Shown here: positions 1 through 5,026 of the stretch, piece after piece
Numbering within the stretch: the first letter of the stretch is position 1
Layout of the letters: each line of letters opens with the position of its first letter
Assembly (NCBI GenBank): GCA_035291645.1
Contig: DATDRQ010000249.1
Coordinates: forward strand, 1-5,026
Direction of reading: 5' to 3'
DNA from: DATDRQ01 sp035291645
GTDB lineage: Bacteria > Chloroflexota > Anaerolineae > Anaerolineales > UBA4823
Length of the DNA stretch: 5,026 nucleotides
Notes under the pieces: model-generated
Databases searched by the model: none
The model's input: only the letters and a program-made list of their open reading frames with translations
Told to the model about the DNA's origin: nothing
Program-made: the position numbers and the translations under genes

Positions 1-552
1 TACGAGTACGAAGGCCAGACCTACAACGGTCGCCTGGTGCACGTCCCGCCCGCTTCCACCTGTGTGGACTGCCACAACGTCCATGCCCTGGAAGTGAACG
101 TGGAATTGTGCACTGGCTGTCACACCAACGTCCAGAGCGAAGAAGACCTGGCTTCCATCCGTATGACCCAGGGCGACTTCGACGGTGACGGCGACGAGAC
201 CGAGGGCATCGCAGGCGAGATCGCCACCATGGAAGAGGCGCTCTATGCCGGTATCCAGGCCTACGCGGCCGACACGGCTGGCGCTGCCGTCGTGTATGAC
301 CCGCTAGCCTACCCGTACTTCTTCACGGATGCGAACGCCAACGGCGCAGTGGACGAAGGTGAGGAAGGGTATGCTACCTGGACGCCGCGCTTGCTGCGGG
401 CGGCCTACAACTACCAGTGGGCGCAGAAGGATCCCGGTGATTTCGCTCACAACCCGATGTACATCCTCGAGGTGCTGTACGACTCGATCCAGGACATCGG
501 CGGGGATGCGACCGGGATGACGCGGCCCACGCCACCGCCTCCTTCCCAATAA
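1..552 (+). CDS. Multiheme c-type cytochrome, C-terminal part (5'-truncated by window edge)
   Basis: The frame is open from base 1, so this is the last 183 codons of a longer gene. The ATG/GTG codons inside it are not its start. Two covalent heme c attachment motifs are visible, CVDCH (residues 21-25 of the fragment) and CTGCH (37-41), which implies an exported electron-transfer protein. No further CxxCH occurs in the remaining 142 residues. An acidic stretch DFDGDGDET lies at 59-67, and residues 110-121 fit an EF-hand loop (D110, N112, N114, G115, V117, D118, E121). FAHNPMY (148-154) followed by a helix resembles the closing His-Asn-Pro segment of several multiheme cytochrome families, where the His may serve as a heme ligand. 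The end is a proline-rich tail. The whole recalls polyheme membrane-associated cytochromes of Chloroflexota, which is family memory and not a search result. The total heme number and any membrane anchor lie outside the window. Confidence 0.85.
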   Translation, partial: YEYEGQTYNGRLVHVPPASTCVDCHNVHALEVNVELCTGCHTNVQSEEDLASIRMTQGDFDGDGDETEGIAGEIATMEEALYAGIQAYAADTAGAAVVYDPLAYPYFFTDANANGAVDEGEEGYATWTPRLLRAAYNYQWAQKDPGDFAHNPMYILEVLYDSIQDIGGDATGMTRPTPPPPSQ

Positions 553-577
553 CCACCACTCCCCTCAATACAAGAAT

Positions 578-607
578 AAGACCGGGTACCGCCAGGTGCC
601 CGGTCTT
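578..607 (+). terminator. Strong stem-loop terminator, probably bidirectional
   Basis: A 13-position stem (578-590 with 595-607, one G-T wobble) closes a GCCA loop 25 bases after the cytochrome stop codon. The plus-strand tail, GTTGTTAT, is only partly T-rich. Read on the minus strand, the stem is followed by CTTATTCTTG, so the same hairpin may also end transcription of the convergent gene whose stop is at 638. The hairpin is seen directly. The bidirectional use is inferred from the convergent layout. Confidence 0.8.
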
Positions 608-637
608 GTTGTTATCTAGAGGCAATCACGATATGGC

Positions 638-1549
638 TTATTCAGTTCGCAGGCGGCTGCCGCACACCCGGCAGAAGCGGTCGTTAGGAGAAGCCCGCTT
701 GCCGCACTGGTGGCAGTAGACTCCCTCTTGTGCAGAGCCCTCCGGAGTCGTGGACTGCGCCGCGCGCCGGCGGCGACCCGGTCGCTGGGTTGGCTCCTGG
801 CGCCCTGAGCGCCAGTACCAGAAACCGCCGCCGGCGATCAACAGAACGCCAAACAGGCCTAGCAACCAGGGCCAGACCTGACCCATGATCAGCCTGCCCC
901 TAGACTGCGGTGCGATCTCGGCGCTGGGTTGGATCTCCAGCTCCTGGAAGCTCAAACCGGCGCCTTCTTTTTGGTAACTGATGTCCAGGTCGAAAGTCGA
1001 ACCGGATTCCAGGGAGCCGAGGTCGATGGTGTTGTAGGTGAAACCATCGCCGCCTTGTTCGCTCCGTCCGGAGCTGGGTGAGATGGTCAGAGCTGTGGCG
1101 CCAACCGGGTGCTGAACCTCGAGGGTGAGCGCCTCCACGGCGTAATCTCCAGGCCAGGTGTACTTATAAGACCGCTGGTTGCCCTCTTTTACCAGGGTGG
1201 GTTCATAGTACTCGAACTGGATGGCAGGCATGGCGGCGATGAAGGAAACTTCGAGCCAGTCCCCGTTTACCTGAGAGGTGTGCATCACATCCGCGACCGA
1301 TCCAGGATCGGCGCCGACCGCCACTGCCGTCGGTTCGCCGGCAGCTACCGGGATGCGCAAGGTGAGCTTAGCCGGCAAGGTGGTCTGGGGAGAGAGTACT
1401 CCTTTATAGATCACCAGCACATCCGGCCGGTCATACTCCGGCCACAGGTCGATCTCCAGCGAGCTGAATCCAGGGGCTTCCTGCGCCCGGGCCGCGGCCG
1501 GAATCAGGAGCAGGGCGAGAATAAAAAGGAGCAAGATGCGCTTGACCAA
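638..1549 (-). CDS. Signal-peptide, single-TM protein with C-terminal zinc ribbon; function unknown
   Basis: A 303-residue protein when started at TTG 1549. Residues 1-23 form a clear signal peptide (KR, then a Leu/Ile-rich core, then an A-R-A type cleavage region before Q23). Residues about 25-210 are rich in alternating hydrophobic and polar stretches, suggesting a beta-sandwich outside the membrane. A single helix spans about 226-246 and is followed by a basic Arg-rich segment (247-262), placing the C-terminus in the cytoplasm. The last 25 residues carry C279-x2-C282 and C293-x2-C296, each followed by Gly, the pattern of the zinc-ribbon domains found at the ends of many uncharacterised bacterial membrane proteins. 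The TTG start is chosen because GGAGG lies 6 bases upstream. An in-frame ATG at 1600 would give 320 residues but has only a weak AGG beside it. The open frame continues to 1861 but overlaps the ATPase gene and is not coding there. It lies 139 bases after the ABC ATPase gene. Co-transcription is possible but unproven, and no function can be assigned. Confidence 0.8.
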   Translation of the reverse strand: MVKRILLLFILALLLIPAAARAQEAPGFSSLEIDLWPEYDRPDVLVIYKGVLSPQTTLPAKLTLRIPVAAGEPTAVAVGADPGSVADVMHTSQVNGDWLEVSFIAAMPAIQFEYYEPTLVKEGNQRSYKYTWPGDYAVEALTLEVQHPVGATALTISPSSGRSEQGGDGFTYNTIDLGSLESGSTFDLDISYQKEGAGLSFQELEIQPSAEIAPQSRGRLIMGQVWPWLLGLFGVLLIAGGGFWYWRSGRQEPTQRPGRRRRAAQSTTPEGSAQEGVYCHQCGKRASPNDRFCRVCGSRLRTE

Positions 1550-1555
1550 TGATGG

Positions 1556-1560
1556 CCTCC
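1556..1560 (-). promoter_or_regulatory. Ribosome binding site deciding a TTG start
   Basis: GGAGG on the minus strand, six bases before TTG 1549, which opens directly into V-K-R and the signal-peptide core. The competing in-frame ATG at 1600 lacks a comparable site, so this motif is the reason for preferring the non-ATG start. Confidence 0.65.
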
Positions 1561-1688
1561 GGGAGAGCGGATGGGTGTTCTCGGGGACAAATCTTACCAT
1601 GCCTGTCGCTTCGACGGGGAGGAAATGAAGAAACAATAACGGAAGGCGAACCTGGGTAGGAGAAGTCGCAGGTTTTCTGCAATAACGC

Positions 1689-2495
1689 TCAGCCGATGGC
1701 TTCGCGCAGCTGGCGCGCCAGGTCGCCGAAGGCCTGGGTGTACCGCATCTCCTCCAGACGTGGGCGCGGCAAGTAAATCGGCAGGTCGAGATGGATGTTT
1801 CCCGGGCGAGGGCTGAACACCAGTACCCGGTCGGCCAGGAAGACCGCCTCGTGGATGGCATGGGTAACCATGATGACCGTCTTGCGGCGGGCCTGCCAGA
1901 TACGCAGCAGCTCGGCGCCCATCCGCTCGCGGGTCAACGCGTCTAATGCGCCGAAAGGCTCGTCGAGCAGCAGGATACGCGGGTCGTGCACCAGGGCCCG
2001 GGCGATGGCGACGCGCTGGGCCATCCCGCCGGACAGGTCGCGAGGCAGTGTATGCTCGAAGCCACCCAGGCCAACTAGGTTCACCAGATCCTGCGCCTGC
2101 GACCTGGCTTCCTGGGTTGGCACCTGCTGCAGCTCCAGGGGCAGCATGATATTTTCGAGCACGGTCCGCCAGGGCATCAGGTTGGCCTTCTGGAAGACGA
2201 AGCCCACCTCGCGGCGCGGGCCGCGCTGCTGTTCATGCTCGTAGAAGACCTTCCCGCCGGTGGGTGGCAGCAATCCGGCCAGGACGCGCAGCAGCGTGCT
2301 CTTGCCGCTGCCAGAAGGACCGAGCACACACACAAATTCCTCGAAATCGACCGAAAAAGTGACGTCGGAGAGCACGTGCAGTCCGTCCGGGAACACCAGG
2401 TTCACATCCTGAACGACCAGGGCAGGATTGGCGCTCGTTTCCGGCGGAGACGGGATAGAACGGGTGTGATTCGAGGTCTTACTGGACAAAATCAT
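1689..2495 (-). CDS. ABC transporter ATP-binding protein, NitT/TauT (SsuB/TauB-like) type, of the predicted flavin importer
   Basis: A 268-residue cytoplasmic ATPase that would power the importer encoded just upstream. All motifs are intact: Walker A GPSGSGKST (59-67), Q-loop Q102 in FQKANLMPW, ABC signature LSGGMAQR (154-161), Walker B ILLLDE (174-179) with catalytic E179, D-loop GALD (182-185) and H-loop H212. LSGGMAQRVAIARAL and the FQKANLMPW stretch are typical of the nitrate/sulfonate/taurine-class ATPases, and the length fits. The start ATG 2495 lies 17 bases inside the end of the binding-protein gene, suggesting translational coupling. A weak AAGG is 9 bases upstream. The open frame extends up to 2729, but that part overlaps the binding-protein gene in another frame, has the Arg/Ser/Thr-rich composition of a shadow frame, and would make the protein too long. 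The substrate is not readable from this protein. The flavin assignment comes from the operon's riboswitch. Confidence 0.93.
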   Translation of the reverse strand: MILSSKTSNHTRSIPSPPETSANPALVVQDVNLVFPDGLHVLSDVTFSVDFEEFVCVLGPSGSGKSTLLRVLAGLLPPTGGKVFYEHEQQRGPRREVGFVFQKANLMPWRTVLENIMLPLELQQVPTQEARSQAQDLVNLVGLGGFEHTLPRDLSGGMAQRVAIARALVHDPRILLLDEPFGALDALTRERMGAELLRIWQARRKTVIMVTHAIHEAVFLADRVLVFSPRPGNIHLDLPIYLPRPRLEEMRYTQAFGDLARQLREAIG

Positions 2496-3480
2496 TGGTA
2501 AAAGCCTTATCAACCTCCAACGGTTGGGTGAGCAGCCCCATCTCCAGCAGGAGGGCGTGCATGTTATCCCAGGCAGACGGGTCGGAGAAACCCGGCTGGT
2601 CAGACTTCCAGAACTCAATAGACGCTTCCAGAACCTGGCGTTGCACGGTCTGGTCGGCCTGGTCGAGGTTTTCGACGTACTTCTTGGAGATCTCGTAAGC
2701 CTCTTCCGGGTCCGAGATGGTGTCCGCAACGCCGCGCAGGGTGGCCTGGACCATGCGCCGGATCAGGTCGGGGTCCTCGGCGATGGTCGTCTCGTTGGTG
2801 ATAAAACCGTTAGAGGCCAGCTGAGAATAGTCCGCCACGCGGATCAAGTCGACCGGGAAACCCTGAGCGCGCAGCTGGAAGGGCTCGTTGTTGGCATAGA
2901 TGACCACCGCCTCTTCTTGGTCCGTCACCAGAGCCTCCACCTGATTGAAGCCGATCGAGTCCAGAGTCACATCCTGTTCCTTAAGTCCGCCTGCGTTCAA
3001 TAAGGCGCGCAGGCCGATGTAACTGGCGCCGAACAGGCCGGGCAATCCGATGCGCTTACCCGCCAGGTCCTGAGGAGACGTGATCCCCTGCTCCTTTTTT
3101 GCGACCACACCCACCGGGTAATCCTGCCACCAGGCCATGACGTAAACCACCGGTAACCCCTGGGCGCGCGCCAGCAAGACCTGCTCGCCGGATACGACGG
3201 CGAGCTGTAAATTGTTCGAGCCTACCAGGGTGACCCCGTCGGTCTCGAAGCTATAGTCGAATTCCATATCCAGACCGGCCTGCCGGTAGTACCCCTTTTC
3301 CAGGGCCACGTAGAATGGGGCAAACTGGACGTTGGGAATGTAGCCCATCGGCAGGCGGATGTGCTCCAGGGGCGGCTGGGTGGCAGGTTGTTCTTGGACC
3401 GGGACGGCTTGACCGGGCGTGCAGGCCGCCAGCAGCCAGGCTGACAGGAGAAAAGTGAATAAGAGGCGGCGTTGGAACAT
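2479..3480 (-). CDS. ribY: Lipoprotein substrate-binding protein, NMT1/THI5-like; predicted riboflavin-binding component
   Basis: The solute receptor of the importer, anchored outside the membrane. From M at 3480 it has 333 residues: a short lipoprotein signal (RR at 4-5, hydrophobic core) ending in the lipobox L17-A-A-C20, a Pro/Gln-rich linker (about 21-37), then a two-lobe periplasmic-binding fold. GYIPNVQFAPFYVALEKGYY (46-65) with QAGLDMEF is the hallmark N-terminal segment of the NMT1/THI5 and SsuA-like family. DLAGKRIGLPG (138-148) and the following GASYIGLRALL are also typical. The start at 3480 is preferred because GGAG lies 9 bases before it. ATG 3495 (338 residues) begins 5 bases after the permease stop but has no ribosome binding site, and ATG 3489 has its GGAG directly adjacent. 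Members of this family bind thiamine precursors, sulfonates and others. The symbol rests on the FMN riboswitch and on similarity to the RibXY arrangement, so the ligand is inferred. A Cys-rich motif of yeast Thi5 is absent. Confidence 0.88.
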   Translation of the reverse strand: MFQRRLLFTFLLSAWLLAACTPGQAVPVQEQPATQPPLEHIRLPMGYIPNVQFAPFYVALEKGYYRQAGLDMEFDYSFETDGVTLVGSNNLQLAVVSGEQVLLARAQGLPVVYVMAWWQDYPVGVVAKKEQGITSPQDLAGKRIGLPGLFGASYIGLRALLNAGGLKEQDVTLDSIGFNQVEALVTDQEEAVVIYANNEPFQLRAQGFPVDLIRVADYSQLASNGFITNETTIAEDPDLIRRMVQATLRGVADTISDPEEAYEISKKYVENLDQADQTVQRQVLEASIEFWKSDQPGFSDPSAWDNMHALLLEMGLLTQPLEVDKAFTNDFVQ

Positions 3481-3489
3481 GAGGGGCAT

Positions 3490-3493
3490 CTCC
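3490..3493 (-). promoter_or_regulatory. Ribosome binding site favouring the internal ATG of the binding-protein gene
   Basis: GGAG on the minus strand lies 9 bases before ATG 3480. It overlaps the codons just after the first possible ATG at 3495, which has only an A/T-rich sequence ahead of it. This makes 3480 the likelier start, although coupling from the permease stop at 3501-3503 could also serve 3495. Confidence 0.5.
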
Positions 3494-3500
3494 ATTGTAT

Positions 3501-4325
3501 TTATGCGATATTTTCGATTTCCTCGGGTCGCTGCTGCCAGGAGAGCCAGCGCCCTTCGAGCCAGACGACCAGGCCGTACATCGTCAAGGCCATTCCCACC
3601 AGGGCGAAGACGGCTACGAAGACCAGGGCGGTGTCATATTGCCCTCGCCCGACGTTAATCAGGAATCCCAGGCCCTGGTCGGCGCCGATGAACTCGCCAA
3701 CTACCGCTCCGATCACAGCCAGGGTCGCGCCGATGCGCAGCCCGCCGAGGAAAACCGGCAGGGCAGCCGGAACTTCGAGCAGGTGGAAGGTCTGCCAGCG
3801 GGTGGCCTGCAAAGAGCGCATCAGCTCGTTCAGTTCTTCAGGTACGGAGCGCAGGCCGACGATGGTATTGATCAGCACCGGGAAGAAAACGATCAGAGCG
3901 CAGATCAGCACCTTGGAGAACATACCCGGCCCGAACCAGATCACCAGTAAGGGAGCGATGGCGACCACCGGCACGGACTGGCTGGCGACGATGTACGGCG
4001 AGAGCAGCCTTTCGAAGGAGCGTGACCTGGCCAGCAGGTAACCCAGCAGGGTCGCTGCGCTCACCCCCAGCGCGAGACCAGCCAGGACTTCACTCAAGGT
4101 GGTGGCGGCGTGGAACATCAGGCTGCCATCCGATAGAGCTTGCACGAAGCGGTCCCAGACCTGTCCGGGGGCGGGCAGGATGAAGGCCGGAAAGCTTCCC
4201 AGCCGGGCCAGCCCATACCACAGGAGAACCGCAATGAAGATGGATGCGATCACGATCGGGGTGTTGCGGCGCCCGGCCTGGCGTAGGGGCGAGAAAAGAG
4301 CTCTTTGGGCGTTCGTCAGGTCCAT
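3501..4325 (-). CDS. ribX: ABC transporter permease, NitT/TauT (SsuC/TauC-like) type; predicted riboflavin importer channel
   Basis: A 274-residue inner-membrane subunit that probably works as a homodimer with the ATPase and binding protein downstream. Six hydrophobic segments fit the family: about 23-43, 77-99, 111-131, 136-158, 192-214 and 231-256. ILPAPGQVW (49-57) is a characteristic N-terminal motif of this class. The cytoplasmic coupling loop, the EAA-like region, runs about 166-190 (ELMRSLQATRWQTF... ending VPAALP), followed by GGLRIG. Start ATG 4325 is well supported by GGAGG seven bases upstream. It is the first gene of the operon, directly behind the FMN riboswitch and its terminators, which makes it the gene most directly regulated by FMN. 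The gap to the next gene is 5-20 bases depending on the start chosen there. The family call is firm. The flavin substrate and the symbol follow from the riboswitch and the known RibXY type. Confidence 0.9.
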   Translation of the reverse strand: MDLTNAQRALFSPLRQAGRRNTPIVIASIFIAVLLWYGLARLGSFPAFILPAPGQVWDRFVQALSDGSLMFHAATTLSEVLAGLALGVSAATLLGYLLARSRSFERLLSPYIVASQSVPVVAIAPLLVIWFGPGMFSKVLICALIVFFPVLINTIVGLRSVPEELNELMRSLQATRWQTFHLLEVPAALPVFLGGLRIGATLAVIGAVVGEFIGADQGLGFLINVGRGQYDTALVFVAVFALVGMALTMYGLVVWLEGRWLSWQQRPEEIENIA

Positions 4326-4342
4326 AAATCTTCCTCCGGGAC

Positions 4343-4368
4343 AAAAAATGCCCCGATCAGGCGGGGCA
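4343..4368 (-). terminator. Intrinsic terminator 2 of the riboswitch leader, next to the permease RBS
   Basis: On the minus strand, TGCCCCG pairs with CGGGGCA around a six-base loop (7 bp), followed immediately by six T. The tail ends five bases before the GGAGG of the permease gene, so termination here would stop the whole operon. Its position at the end of the riboswitch leader marks it as a regulated or fail-safe terminator. Confidence 0.85.
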
Positions 4369-4474
4369 AGGAGAACTCAAGGGAGCAGTTAACTCGTGGT
4401 GAAACAAAACCCGAAAACCAAATGGTTTTCGGGGCATACACGAGGAAAACTGCGCCAAATCAGGCGAGTTCTTG
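4369..4474 (-). promoter_or_regulatory. Expression platform between FMN aptamer and second terminator
   Basis: This 106-base stretch has no gene and is dense in complementary segments. Reading the RNA from the aptamer, it holds AGAACTC (4466-4472), a small CGCC/GGCG hairpin, GCAGTT (4448-4453), CTCGTG (4439-4444), terminator 1, then the exact partners CACGAG (4393-4398), AACTGC (4385-4390) and GAGTTCT (4372-4378). These three pairings are mutually nested around terminator 1. The pairings are visible in the sequence. Their formation in vivo is inferred. Confidence 0.6.
4402..4433 (-). terminator. Intrinsic terminator 1 of the riboswitch leader
   Basis: A perfect 10-bp stem (CCCGAAAACC with GGTTTTCGGG on the minus strand, loop ATTT) is followed by TTTTGTTT. 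The 5' arm, together with the two bases before it, contains GCCCCGAA (4428-4435). This is exactly complementary to the conserved TTCGGGGC at the 5' end of the FMN aptamer (4619-4626), which offers a direct way for ligand-free RNA to block this terminator. Confidence 0.8.
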
Positions 4475-4630
4475 AACCTTCTTTCATCCGGACTATACCG
4501 TCGGCTCCGGAGTCGCACCGGATCCTGCTCCCTGGATTTTAACCGCGGCGAGCTCGTGGGCTGTACCACCGGTGGGGACTTGGCGAGTAAACCTTGTTCA
4601 GGTTTACGGCCTCACCCCGCCCCGAAGGTC
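4475..4630 (-). promoter_or_regulatory. FMN riboswitch (RFN element) aptamer
   Basis: The minus strand carries the RFN consensus in order: CTTCGGGGC then GGGGTGA (P1 and P2 5' sides), CCCCACCGGTGG and GCCCACGAGC (P2/P3), then GGATCCGGTGCGACTCCGGA (P5), GCCGACGGTATAGTCCGG (P6) and ATGAAAGAAG closing P1 (4475-4481 with 4624-4630). Such elements bind FMN and usually reduce expression of riboflavin synthesis or transport genes when FMN is high. It lies just after a promoter and before two terminators and the permease gene, so transcriptional attenuation is the likely mode. It departs from the usual form by a hairpin inserted into the P2 loop. No riboflavin biosynthesis gene lies downstream in this window. 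Confidence 0.96.
4582..4611 (-). other. Extra helix inserted in the P2 loop of the FMN aptamer
   Basis: Between the usual GGGGTGA and AAGTCCCC parts of P2/L2 the RNA has an added stem: GGC with GCC (4609-4611 with 4582-4584), a small internal loop, then eight perfect pairs GTAAACCT with AGGTTTAC (4600-4607 with 4587-4594) around a GAACA loop. In the Bacillus subtilis ribD element this loop is only about seven bases. The pairing is seen directly. A structural role is inferred. Confidence 0.75.
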
Positions 4631-4649
4631 ATACTATTCAGTTGGGGAG

Positions 4650-4678
4650 ATTATACCCGTTTGTGCGGAAAAGGTCAA
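4650..4678 (-). promoter_or_regulatory. Sigma70-type promoter of the flavin importer operon
   Basis: On the minus strand TTGACC (4673-4678) and a perfect TATAAT (4650-4655) are separated by exactly 17 bases. A start about seven bases downstream, near 4643, would place the transcript's 5' end a dozen bases before the aptamer's P1 stem and give a leader of roughly 320 bases. The promoter lies after the stop codon of the small membrane protein gene, so the importer has its own promoter. Confidence 0.85.
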
Positions 4679-4684
4679 ACGGGC

Positions 4685-4978
4685 TCAGTTCAAGATCAGG
4701 CTGATCAGCAGCAAGAACAGGGCGGGGATGCCCAACCCCACAAGCAGGTTGAGCGCCTGGATATCCCGCCGGGTCAGGGTTGCCCCAGCGCTGGCGAAAC
4801 CCTCTAGATTCGTCAGGGCCGCCCCGATGGCGCCGCACCACAAAATAATGCTGAACAGGCTGAAGCGCTGCTCCAGGGCGGGAAAGAGCCAAGCCAACAC
4901 CCAGCCCACCGCTGCACCAGCCAGAGCGCCGATCCACTGCCTGCGCCAGCTGCTCCTGTTCGCATGATCTTCTGCCAT
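4685..4978 (-). CDS. Small three-helix membrane protein, function unknown
   Basis: 97 residues, with a short polar N-terminus containing WRRQW (11-15) and three hydrophobic segments at about 16-34, 39-57 and 77-96. A loop with TRRD (69-72) lies before the last helix, and the protein ends almost inside that helix. ATG 4978 is supported by GGAG eight bases upstream, and TGA lies just seven bases before the -35 box of the importer promoter. I recognise no family, and the segment count rests on hydrophobicity read by eye. It is on the same strand as the importer but upstream of that operon's promoter and riboswitch, so it is probably a separate unit, although read-through into the importer leader is possible. 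It may follow another gene to the right of the window. Confidence 0.7.
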   Translation of the reverse strand: MAEDHANRSSWRRQWIGALAGAAVGWVLAWLFPALEQRFSLFSIILWCGAIGAALTNLEGFASAGATLTRRDIQALNLLVGLGIPALFLLLISLILN

Positions 4979-5026
4979 CGATTTTACTCCGGGAAAAACC
5001 TTATCAATCCGGTTAGGTTTTATCCC

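Noticed and set aside
1601..1861. N-terminal extension of the zinc-ribbon protein
   Set aside because: It overlaps the ATPase gene, reads as low-quality shadow sequence and would bury the signal peptide internally.
2496..2729. N-terminal extension of the ATPase frame
   Set aside because: It lies over the binding-protein gene in another frame, has Arg/Ser/Thr-rich shadow composition, and would make the ATPase unusually long.
2524..3003. 159-codon plus-strand open frame opposite the binding-protein gene
   Set aside because: A mirror frame of a well-supported gene, without independent coding evidence.
3472..4041. 189-codon plus-strand open frame opposite the permease
   Set aside because: It is antisense to an intact permease gene, with no ribosome binding site seen and no recognisable domain. 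It is explained by the GC-rich coding strand.
4475..4630. TPP riboswitch, suggested by the THI5-like receptor
   Set aside because: The conserved blocks match the FMN element, including the P5-P6 block and the closing GAAAGAAG. The TPP core motifs are absent.
4980..5007. Possible promoter TTGATA-N15-TAAAAT before the small membrane protein
   Set aside because: The spacing is short, and the would-be -10 overlaps the spacer between the GGAG and the ATG, leaving no room for a normal start with this ribosome binding site.
4994..5021. Hairpin AAAACCT / AGGTTTT upstream of the small membrane protein
   Set aside because: Seven mostly A-T pairs around a 13-base loop with only one extra T. It could be a weak terminator of a gene to the right, but cannot be supported from the visible sequence.

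Overview
The window looks like chromosomal DNA of a GC-rich, probably Chloroflexota (Anaerolineae-like) bacterium. The evidence is indirect. The cytochrome C-terminus at the left edge resembles the polyheme membrane-associated cytochromes I associate with that phylum. An FMN-riboswitch-controlled transporter of the RibXY type is also known from Chloroflexus relatives. No rRNA, tRNA, mobile element or CRISPR array is visible, and taxonomy cannot be proven from this window.

Layout: (1) 1-552, plus strand: the 3' part of a multiheme c-type cytochrome gene, entering from the left edge and closed by a strong hairpin at 578-607. (2) 638-1549, minus strand, convergent with the cytochrome: a secreted/anchored protein of unknown role with a signal peptide, a beta-rich outer domain, one membrane helix and a cytoplasmic zinc ribbon, probably started at TTG. 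(3) 1689-4325, minus strand: a three-gene ABC importer operon in the order permease (3501-4325), lipoprotein substrate-binding protein (2479-3480), ATPase (1689-2495), tightly packed and with the last pair overlapping. (4) 4326-4678, minus strand: the control region of that operon. It holds a near-consensus sigma70 promoter, a full FMN (RFN) riboswitch aptamer, a structured expression platform, two successive intrinsic terminators and then the permease ribosome binding site. (5) 4685-4978, minus strand: a small three-helix membrane protein of unknown function.

How it works together: the importer proteins belong to the NitT/TauT and NMT1/THI5 families, whose members carry sulfonates, nitrate, thiamine precursors and others, so the proteins alone do not fix the substrate. 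The FMN riboswitch does: it implies that the operon is shut off when FMN is plentiful, so the system is best read as a riboflavin/flavin uptake transporter (RibXY type).

The most interesting part is the leader RNA. The aptamer has an extra helix inserted in the P2 loop, the conserved 5' aptamer segment is complementary to the 5' arm of the first terminator, two terminators follow one aptamer, and a nested set of helices wraps the first terminator.
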